Source of the DNA: Oribacterium sp. oral taxon 078 str. F0262
Lineage (GTDB): Bacteria > Bacillota > Clostridia > Lachnospirales > Lachnospiraceae
Length of the DNA stretch: 64,000 bases
Direction: 5' to 3'
Assembly (NCBI RefSeq): GCF_000160135.1
Contig: NZ_GG729934.1
Span: 376,499 to 440,498 of the forward strand
Positions 24,393 to 30,577 of the stretch are shown piece after piece. The position numbers were made by a program, and so were the translations under genes. Each line of letters opens with the position of its first letter. Within the stretch, counting starts at the first letter, position 1. Under the pieces are notes generated by a model. The model was given only the letters and a program-made list of their open reading frames with translations, ran no database searches and was not told the origin of the DNA.

Positions 24393-25246
24393 CGTTTCTC
24401 CTCCCTCCTTCGGAGAAAGGAGAGGCCGAGAAACGGGCGCTGTGCCCCCTTCTTCTCCTTTCTGTTGTCCGGAAGATAGCTGCGGAGCGTCTCCCTGTCC
24501 GGGATACGGATCAGTCTCCCCTGGAGTGTGACGGAGATCCCCCCCGTCTCCTCGGACACTACGACCGTCACGGCATCCGTGCTCTCGGAAATCCCGAGCG
24601 CCGCCCTGTGCCTCGTGCCGTAGGCCTTTGAGATCTCCGCCTCGGAGAGAGGAAGATAGCAGGTAGCGGCGGTCACAATATTGTGGGCGATCACCACCGC
24701 GCCGTCGTGAAGCGGCGTGTTCTTCTCGAAGATATTGATGAGGAGAGCCGCGCTTACGATGCCGTTGATCCGGATCCCGGTGTCCTCGATCTCGCGGAGG
24801 GACTGCTTCTGCTCCAGCACGATGAGGGCCCCCGTCTTCTTCTTTGCCATCTCAAAGCATGCCGTCACGATCTCTTCCACCGTATTTTGGCTGTTGTCCG
24901 TGCTGATCTGCTCCGGGAAAATCTTTGCGAAAAAATCCCGGGAGCCAAGCTGCTCCAGAGCCTTCCGAAGCTCCGGCTGAAAGATCACAACGGCCGCGAT
25001 GATAGCCGCGGTCGAGATCCGTTCGATCAGCCAGACGATCGTGCTCAGCCGGAAGATAACGGCAAAAGCCGTGAAGGTGAAAATCACAAGGATTCCCTTC
25101 AGAAGCTGCCAGGCCCTGGTATTTTTGATCCAGAGAAGACAGATGTAGATGAAGTAGGAAAGGATGATGATCTCCAGAACACTCGTCTTCGTAAAGGGCG
25201 GCAGGAGGCTGAGCCAGCTGTGAAGTACCGCAAATCTATCCAACAA
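24389..25246 (-). CDS. cdaA: Diadenylate cyclase CdaA
   Basis: Three N-terminal membrane segments (about residues 18-90) precede the DAC domain (about 100-265). The active-site motifs LHDGAVVI and GTRHRAALG (DGA and RHR) are intact. The enzyme makes c-di-AMP from two ATP; this nucleotide controls potassium, osmolyte and wall homeostasis. I start it at TTG 25246 because AAAGGAG lies six bases upstream and the resulting 285-residue length is normal. A further open stretch to 25276 is only an Arg/Lys-rich overlap with the upstream gene. It overlaps that gene by 11 bp and cdaR by four. Confidence 0.95.
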   Translation of the reverse strand: MLDRFAVLHSWLSLLPPFTKTSVLEIIILSYFIYICLLWIKNTRAWQLLKGILVIFTFTAFAVIFRLSTIVWLIERISTAAIIAAVVIFQPELRKALEQLGSRDFFAKIFPEQISTDNSQNTVEEIVTACFEMAKKKTGALIVLEQKQSLREIEDTGIRINGIVSAALLINIFEKNTPLHDGAVVIAHNIVTAATCYLPLSEAEISKAYGTRHRAALGISESTDAVTVVVSEETGGISVTLQGRLIRIPDRETLRSYLPDNRKEKKGAQRPFLGLSFLRRREEKR

Positions 25247-26213
25247 TTTCCGCTCCTTTCTCCTCTTCCTCCTCATCCTCGTCCTCTCTCTCCTCCTCTT
25301 TGGAGGGAGAAGGGAAGGGAGCGGGCGGACGGCGCTTTGGCACGGCCTTTACATAATAAAAATACTCATCATCCTCGAAGGAAAGCCGTTCCGCCGCACG
25401 AAAATCCGCATCGTGAAAGAAAAGCGTCAGGAAGCAGGAAAGAGCGACGGAAAAGAGGAGAGAGAGCAAAAAGCCGGGCGCAGAGATCGAGATGAGCCCC
25501 TTCCGGGAGCCCGCGAAGACAAAGAGCAGAAGCGCCGAGAAGCCGGCGCCCACTGCGGTGTACCAGGAATTTCGAAAGCTCATATTCCGGATCGTATAGA
25601 TTAAGAGCATGGCAATCACCATGGAAAAGATCATAAGGAGCATGCCCCTGTCCTCGAAAAAGCCGAGGAAGATCTCCGCCATCTGGTTTACGAGCTTCTC
25701 CGGTTCGCTCTCCAGCGTGACCTTCCCGGCATTTGCCGCGAGAAAGCGAAGGAAATAATAGGAAAAGGTCCCGAGGGCCAGCGGCGCAAAGGACATAAGA
25801 CCGAAGAAAAGTCCGCAGAGCGCCGGGGCGAGATAGGGGATTTTCAGGCCAAAAAGAAGCGGAACCAGGGCGATGAGCTCCGCGTGTCCCCCGCGAAAGG
25901 CCGTCTGAAAGAGCAGGATCATAAGGAATACGAAGGCCGCCGCCAGCATAAAAAAAAGTGAGACTCGGTAGAGATCCGCCAGGATCAAAGCCCCCGCAAA
26001 GAGGGGAACCGCCCCCCAGGGGAGAAAGAAGCAAAGCCCGGACAAAAGGAGGAGAAGCAGCGGATTTCCGGAAGCTCCCCCGTGCCCGAAGACAGCATTT
26101 ACAGAAAAGAAACTAAGCGCGGCAAAAAACGCGCGGAAAAGCGGGAGCAGCCAGTAGTCCTGCTTTTGGTAAAAGTCCTGCACCCTCTCTCTGAAAAGCA
26201 AAAACTCTGTCAT
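25236..26213 (-). CDS. Polytopic membrane protein of unknown function, upstream of cdaA
   Basis: The 325-residue protein from the ATG at 26213 (GGAGG directly upstream) has about nine membrane segments. A short cytoplasmic tail follows: DDEYFYYVKAVPKRR, then Pro/Ser and a run of acidic residues (about 275-325). I do not recognise a named family. The gene overlaps cdaA by 11 bp, which points to a partner role with CdaA or in envelope stress, but no catalytic motif supports this. An acidic C-terminus also marks the next upstream gene. Confidence 0.65.
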   Translation of the reverse strand: MTEFLLFRERVQDFYQKQDYWLLPLFRAFFAALSFFSVNAVFGHGGASGNPLLLLLLSGLCFFLPWGAVPLFAGALILADLYRVSLFFMLAAAFVFLMILLFQTAFRGGHAELIALVPLLFGLKIPYLAPALCGLFFGLMSFAPLALGTFSYYFLRFLAANAGKVTLESEPEKLVNQMAEIFLGFFEDRGMLLMIFSMVIAMLLIYTIRNMSFRNSWYTAVGAGFSALLLFVFAGSRKGLISISAPGFLLSLLFSVALSCFLTLFFHDADFRAAERLSFEDDEYFYYVKAVPKRRPPAPFPSPSKEEEREDEDEEEEEKGAEIVG

Positions 26214-26270
26214 CCTCCACCTCTCATCCCAAGCCTCATCCCCGCGGAGCAAGCCCCGCAGACTTCGCGC

Positions 26271-26948
26271 TTATTCCTCTCCTCTTCTCCGGCCGCTGCT
26301 CTTCTTATCCGTGCTGCCCTGCATCCTCCTGGAGACCTGCGGTGTGAACTGAAGCTCTCCCGCAGGAGCGCGCAGCTCCTCCCGGCTCTCCTCCTCTGTG
26401 AGCTCTCCCGCGCCCTTCTCAGTCTGCTCCCGGACTTCCTCCCCCGGAGACTCTTCTTCTGAGAGCTCCTCCAGCGAAAGCTCTGAAGATGCTCCCTGCT
26501 CCGAAGGGAAGAGATCCGGGGAAGCCTCCTCTTCTCCCGGGGGGGACGCGGGAAGAGCGTCCTCCGTCTCCTCTAGCTCCAGGAGACGCTCCAGCTCGTC
26601 CAGATAGCGATCCCCCAGTCTTTGGATTCTGTCATAGTAATTTGCCGACAGAGCCGCGGCTGCGACCACGGCGGCAGAAAGCCCCAGGAGATAGAGAAGC
26701 AGGATTCCTCTTCCCAGAGATAAAAGGAAATCCGGGTTCAGACTTTCAAAGATCATGTTGATCTTCAAGAGAAGGACGAACGATGCCACGAGAAGAAAGC
26801 AGAGGCTGTAGTGCAGAGCCGCTCTTAGGATGCGGTTTGAGATATAGTCCGCCTTATAATAGCGGCTGATCCTTGGGACATCTCTCCCCTCTCTCTTTTC
26901 AAAGATGGAAAGCCGCGCCATCATGCGGATCTTTTCCTGATTCAGCAT
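26271..26948 (-). CDS. Two-span membrane protein with acidic tail, unknown function
   Basis: From the ATG at 26948 (GAGGGG upstream) the product is 225 residues. It has a basic N-terminus (MLNQEKIRMMARLSIFEKRE), two membrane segments (about 45-66 and 80-103), then a Glu/Ser-rich cytoplasmic or wall-facing tail (about 125-225). The frame is open further upstream to 27305, but that part overlaps the TPR gene and reads as an Arg/Ser-rich shadow. No family recognised. It sits between a TPR protein and a polytopic protein in the cdaA run. Confidence 0.6.
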   Translation of the reverse strand: MLNQEKIRMMARLSIFEKREGRDVPRISRYYKADYISNRILRAALHYSLCFLLVASFVLLLKINMIFESLNPDFLLSLGRGILLLYLLGLSAAVVAAAALSANYYDRIQRLGDRYLDELERLLELEETEDALPASPPGEEEASPDLFPSEQGASSELSLEELSEEESPGEEVREQTEKGAGELTEEESREELRAPAGELQFTPQVSRRMQGSTDKKSSGRRRGEE

Positions 26949-27009
26949 CCCCTCTCCTCTTTCCTTCCCTCTCCTCTTTCCTCTCCCAAAAGTCCGGTGA
27001 GGACCTTTC

Positions 27010-28311
27010 CTAATAGCCTCTCGCCCCTCTCGCTCTCTCCGCATAGGGGGAATCCGGATGCTCTCCGACGATCTGATCAAAGAGCTTGTTGGCGTTTTCC
27101 GTGTCCCCCATCCTCTGATACAGCCTCGCAAGAAGATACATATTCGCGGGATCGCTCCGGAGCTGTACGCTGAGCTGATAATAGGCGCGCGCCTGCTGCA
27201 GACTTCCCGAATTCCACGCCTTGGTTCCGAGATCCGCCAGGCGCTGGTAGACCGATCCCTCCATATAGGACTTGATGCCCGAGAACATGGAGAGCAGGCT
27301 CTCATCCGTAATGCTGGCCGGATCGAGCTGGGTATAGAGCTCCGCGGCGGTCACGAGATCGCCGCTCTGATAGGAGGCACTGATCTTCGTGAGCGTCTGA
27401 TACTGCGATTTGAAGGAGGCATTCTGATTTTCATAGCTGTCGAGCTGAGATCTCGCATCGTCGTACTGAGACTGCAGCTGATCTCTCTCGGACTGCAGGG
27501 AATTCAGCTGGCTGTTCGCCGCATCGAGCTTCTCCGTATAGAGGATCAGCTCCTGGTTCTTCCCCGCGTTCAGGGAACGGGTATAGGCGGGAAGGATGAG
27601 GAGCTTGAAGCAGAGGATCGCGAGCCCGAAGCCGAGCAGGACATAGAGCAGGACATTCCAGAGGGAGACCTGCCGCACCTCCCTGGGGATGAGTACATCG
27701 TCGTCTGTCATCTGCCGGTGGGAGAAAGCATTTCGAAGGCGGTTCGCCTCCACCTCCGCCCGCCCGGTCCTCTGCTTGACCTCGTCCATCAGGACCAGGG
27801 CCTTCGGATTATTCCTGTCGATCTTCAGAACGGTGTAGAGGCTCCTTCCCGCCTTCACAAAGACCTCTCTCTTCATATAGAGAAGAGAGAGCAGGATATG
27901 GGCCTTCACATAGTTCGGGCAGTCCTGAATCACCTGATTGAGCTGCATCACCGCGAGATCTTCGTTATTGTGCTGGGCATAGTCCAGCGCCTGATTATAG
28001 CGATGCACATTGTCCGAGCAGATTCGCAGGATTGCGGGCTTTCTCTGAATCTCATCGAGATAATGGTCCGCGATATTGTCATCCGGGAGGAGATTCATGC
28101 TGATGATCCACTGCACCAGCGCATCGGCGGTCTCTCCGCACTCAAAAAAGATCAGGCCGAGCAGATTCCGCGCATCCTTTTGGTATTTATCAAAGAGCAG
28201 GGCGCGCTTCAGAAGCTCCGCGGCGCCGGAAAGGTCCCGGAGCCGCGCCCTCTCCAGACCCAGATTGTAATAGCAGTTGGCGATGCGCTCCAGGGTGACA
28301 TCATATTTCAT
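27010..28311 (-). CDS. Membrane-anchored TPR protein with repeats on both sides of the membrane
   Basis: The 433-residue protein has N-terminal tetratricopeptide repeats (about 1-190, starting YDVTLERIANCYYNLGLER). A membrane span follows (about 213-235, LYVLLGFGLAILCFKLL), then a coiled coil (about 240-300, LDAANSQLNSLQSERDQLQS) and a second TPR block at the C-terminus (about 340-430). TPRs are protein-docking modules, so it may scaffold complexes across the membrane. Its ATG overlaps the TGA of a 51-residue gene. Specific partners unknown. Confidence 0.75.
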   Translation of the reverse strand: MKYDVTLERIANCYYNLGLERARLRDLSGAAELLKRALLFDKYQKDARNLLGLIFFECGETADALVQWIISMNLLPDDNIADHYLDEIQRKPAILRICSDNVHRYNQALDYAQHNNEDLAVMQLNQVIQDCPNYVKAHILLSLLYMKREVFVKAGRSLYTVLKIDRNNPKALVLMDEVKQRTGRAEVEANRLRNAFSHRQMTDDDVLIPREVRQVSLWNVLLYVLLGFGLAILCFKLLILPAYTRSLNAGKNQELILYTEKLDAANSQLNSLQSERDQLQSQYDDARSQLDSYENQNASFKSQYQTLTKISASYQSGDLVTAAELYTQLDPASITDESLLSMFSGIKSYMEGSVYQRLADLGTKAWNSGSLQQARAYYQLSVQLRSDPANMYLLARLYQRMGDTENANKLFDQIVGEHPDSPYAERARGARGY

Positions 28312-28463
28312 CGGATCCCTTCATCCCTCTTTATGGCTTCCTCGATGAGCTGTGTCATGATATCGTTCATGTCGGTCAGATCCACCTTTACGATCGCGTC
28401 CTCGATCTGATCCACATCGAGACTGGGCTTAAATCTCTGGATTTCTTCTTCAAAATTTATCAT
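28308..28463 (-). CDS. 51-residue acidic small protein at head of the TPR-cdaA operon
   Basis: Reading the minus strand from ATG 28463 gives MINFEEEIQRFKPSLDVD and continues to 51 residues, ending EEAIKRDEGIR. The stop TGA overlaps the ATG of the TPR gene (ATGA), and AAGAGG lies upstream of the start. The product is acidic and predicted helical, with no membrane span. It is preceded by a promoter with a 17-bp spacer at 28642-28670. The coupling, ribosome-binding site and sensible composition support a real gene. No family recognised; it may be a small partner of the TPR protein. Confidence 0.7.
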   Translation of the reverse strand: MINFEEEIQRFKPSLDVDQIEDAIVKVDLTDMNDIMTQLIEEAIKRDEGIR

Positions 28464-28634
28464 GATGCCTCTTCGCTTTTCAGTATCATTTCAGGAAGAC
28501 GCGCTATGATCTGGCAGAAGACAGAGCCTCTGCAGAGCCGCTTGACAGTCCCGCCCTTCTTCCCTTACAATCAGTCGCGTTATGCTCTTTCCGCGCCCTG
28601 GAAATCCCTCCACAGCGCGCTCCCTTTCAAACTA

Positions 28635-28658
28635 TTGAGATAGTGTAGCACAAGAAAA
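28635..28658 (+). promoter_or_regulatory. Candidate promoter of the small exporter gene, overlapping the divergent one
   Basis: On the plus strand TTGAGA (28635-28640) and an AT-rich -10 near 28658-28664 (ATATAT) lie 17-18 bp apart, about 60 bp upstream of the ATG at 28723. It overlaps the opposing promoter of the TPR-cdaA run. Confidence 0.4.
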
Positions 28659-28670
28659 TATATCCTTCAA
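28642..28670 (-). promoter_or_regulatory. Promoter of the TPR-cdaA operon
   Basis: On the minus strand TTGAAG (28665-28670), a 17-bp spacer ending in TGC and TACACT (28642-28647) form an extended -10 promoter. The leader to the 51-residue gene is about 170 bases and shows no structure that I can name apart from short palindromes. Confidence 0.6.
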
Positions 28671-28722
28671 GTAAACGGACAGGATTCGTCAGACGGCGAA
28701 TCGACTCTTATAAGGAAAAAAC

Positions 28723-29232
28723 ATGGAAAATCTCGTAAGCTTTCTGATCTCGAAGCTGGGCGCTGTGCTCTCAAAGGAGCTCCTCGTCTTTCTCATATCC
28801 CTGATGCCGGTGCTGGAGCTCCGGGGCGGGCTGCTCGCGGCCTCTGTCCTGAGGCTGAACTATCCGCTCGCCCTCCTCCTCTGTATCGCGGGAAACCTTC
28901 TTCCGATCCCCCTCGTCCTTCTCTTCATCGAGCGCTTTGTCAACTTCCTGGAGCGCTTTCCCATAAGCAAAAATCTCGCGCTCTGGTTTCGAAGGAAGGT
29001 GGAAAAGAAGAGAGCGTCGATTGAGCGCTATGACTTTTGGGGTCTGGTACTCTTTGTGGGCATCCCTCTCCCCGGAACCGGAGCCTGGACCGGCGCCCTT
29101 GCCGCCGGCATCCTCAGGATGAAGCGGAAAAAGGCATTTCTTGCGATCCTCTGCGGCGTAATGCTCGCATCGCTGATCATGTCTCTTCTAAGCTACGGTC
29201 TTCTCGGGGCGATCCTCAACGCTGCCTCTTAG
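28723..29232 (+). CDS. Small multidrug-export family membrane protein (COG2426)
   Basis: The 169-residue protein has about five membrane segments. It carries the family motif ISLMPVLELRGGLLAAS near residue 28 and a second conserved PLPGTGAWTGALAAG near residue 117. These match the COG2426 'small multidrug export protein' group, whose transport role is little tested. It is one of only three plus-strand genes here and forms a single-gene unit, with AAGGA before the ATG and hairpin terminators after the stop. Confidence 0.82.
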   Translation: MENLVSFLISKLGAVLSKELLVFLISLMPVLELRGGLLAASVLRLNYPLALLLCIAGNLLPIPLVLLFIERFVNFLERFPISKNLALWFRRKVEKKRASIERYDFWGLVLFVGIPLPGTGAWTGALAAGILRMKRKKAFLAILCGVMLASLIMSLLSYGLLGAILNAAS

Positions 29233-29250
29233 GCACAATCCGTAAAGGAT

Positions 29251-29284
29251 CCAAGAGCGCGGGGATTTCTCCGCGCTCTTTTGG
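29251..29284 (+). terminator. Terminator of the small exporter gene
   Basis: AAGAGCGCGG (29253-29262) pairs with CCGCGCTCTT (29271-29280) around an eight-base loop; four T residues follow, overlapping the stem end. Confidence 0.7.
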
Positions 29285-29304
29285 GATCTCTCGCCCCCGT
29301 TCTC

Positions 29305-29420
29305 CCGTAAATTCCCCGGGCTTCTCCGGAGATTTCCCGGGCTCTTTCCTTCCGGAGATTTCCCGAGCCCTTCCGGGGAATTTTTTATGCTCGGCTCATT
29401 CCTTCTCCCCGAGCTTATCT
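29305..29420. terminator. Structured convergent intergenic region with repeats
   Basis: AATTCCCCGG (29310-29319) and CCGGGGAATT (29373-29382) form the outer arms, followed by T's on the plus strand. Inside are two near-copies of TCCGGAGATTTCCCG (near 29325 and 29351). A further GCTCGG/CCGAGC hairpin (29389-29414) runs to the end of asd. It probably separates the convergent genes. Confidence 0.5.
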
Positions 29421-30497
29421 TTTTTGGATATATCCGAGCTTTACCAGCATCTCCGCGGACTCCACGCCGCCTCCCGCCGCGCCGCGGAGCGTGTTGTGAC
29501 TGAGCCCCACAAACTTCCAGTCGTAGAGCCTGTCCTCCCGAAGTCTTCCGATCGAGATGCCCATTCCCCCTTCAAAGTCGACATCCTTTTTGACCTGCGG
29601 CCGGTCCTCCTCCGTAAGGTAGCGGATGAACTGCTTCGGAGCGCTGGGGAGCGCATATTCCTGGGGAAGCCCCCGGTAGCTCTGCAGCTTCTCGATGAGC
29701 TCTTCCTTTGTGACCTTCTTTCGGAAGTTCACAAATACAGCGGCCGTATGTCCGTTCAGAATCGGAACCCGGAAGCACTGGGAGCTGATCTTTGGGGACT
29801 CAGCGGGGACGATTTTCCCGCCTTCGATTCTCCCGAAGATCCGAAGCGGCTCAAGCTCTGACTTTTCCTCCTCCCCCCCGATATAGGGGATGATGTTCCC
29901 CCGCATCTCCGGCCAGCTCTCGAAGGTTTTTCCGGCGCCGGAAATCGCCTGATAGGTCGTGACGACCAGCTCATAGGGCTCGAATTCCCTCCAGGCAAAG
30001 ATCGCCGGCGTATAGGACTGGATGGAGCAGTTCGGCTTCACCGCGATAAAGCCCCGCTCTGTGCCAAGCCGCCTCCTCTGCGCTTCGATAATCCCATAGT
30101 GCTCCGGGTTTAGCTCCGGGACCACCATCGGGACATCCTCCGTCCAGCGGTGCGCGGAATTGTTGGAGATGACGGGGACCTCCGCCCTCGCGTAATCCTC
30201 CTCTATCCTTCGGATCTCCTCCTTCTTCATATCGACCGCGGAAAAGACCAGGTCCAGCTCCGGGGCGAGCTCCGAGACCCGGGACACATCCTTTAATATA
30301 AAATCCCCGAGCTTTTCCGGCATCGGAAGCTCAAGCTTCCAGCGGTCCCGCACTGCGTCTCCATAGCGGCTTCCCGCAGAGCGCGGGGAGGCCGCGAGGA
30401 CCTTGATCTCAAACCAGGGGTGATCCGCGAGCAGGGCGGCGAAGCGCTGTCCCACCATGCCGGTCGCACCGAGAATTCCTACCTTGAATTTTTCCAT
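29415..30497 (-). CDS. asd: Aspartate-semialdehyde dehydrogenase
   Basis: The 360-residue protein starts with an NADP-binding Rossmann site, VGILGATGMVGQRF. It contains VKPNCSIQSYTPAI (catalytic Cys about residue 155) and, later, the substrate-binding GHTAAVFVNF. This is the archaeal/fungal-like Asd branch also found in many Clostridia. It reduces aspartyl phosphate to aspartate semialdehyde for lysine, diaminopimelate, threonine and methionine. The gene stands alone downstream of two terminator hairpins, with AGGATAGGG upstream of the ATG. Confidence 0.95.
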   Translation of the reverse strand: MEKFKVGILGATGMVGQRFAALLADHPWFEIKVLAASPRSAGSRYGDAVRDRWKLELPMPEKLGDFILKDVSRVSELAPELDLVFSAVDMKKEEIRRIEEDYARAEVPVISNNSAHRWTEDVPMVVPELNPEHYGIIEAQRRRLGTERGFIAVKPNCSIQSYTPAIFAWREFEPYELVVTTYQAISGAGKTFESWPEMRGNIIPYIGGEEEKSELEPLRIFGRIEGGKIVPAESPKISSQCFRVPILNGHTAAVFVNFRKKVTKEELIEKLQSYRGLPQEYALPSAPKQFIRYLTEEDRPQVKKDVDFEGGMGISIGRLREDRLYDWKFVGLSHNTLRGAAGGGVESAEMLVKLGYIQKR

Positions 30498-30516
30498 GGT
30501 ATTTCCCTATCCTTTC

Positions 30517-30535
30517 AAAAAGAGTCCAAAGACTC
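30517..30535 (-). terminator. Second terminator-like hairpin, directly upstream of asd
   Basis: On the minus strand GAGTC, loop TTTG and GACTC are followed by TTTTT, only about 20 bases before the asd ribosome-binding region. It could be a second terminator for parC or an attenuator for asd. Confidence 0.55.
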
Positions 30536-30556
30536 ATACTTCCAGGCGCCGGGCAG

Positions 30557-30576
30557 AAAAAGCGGGCTCTCCCGCT
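30557..30576 (-). terminator. Terminator of parE-parC
   Basis: On the minus strand AGCGGG and CCCGCT pair around a four-base loop, followed by TTTTTC, immediately after the parC stop. Confidence 0.7.
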
Positions 30577-30577
30577 C

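Noticed and set aside
28464-28634. Possible riboswitch in the leader of the TPR-cdaA operon
   Set aside because: Only short palindromes are visible (for example CTCTGCAGAG); no known c-di-AMP (ydaO-type) or other riboswitch pattern was recognised.
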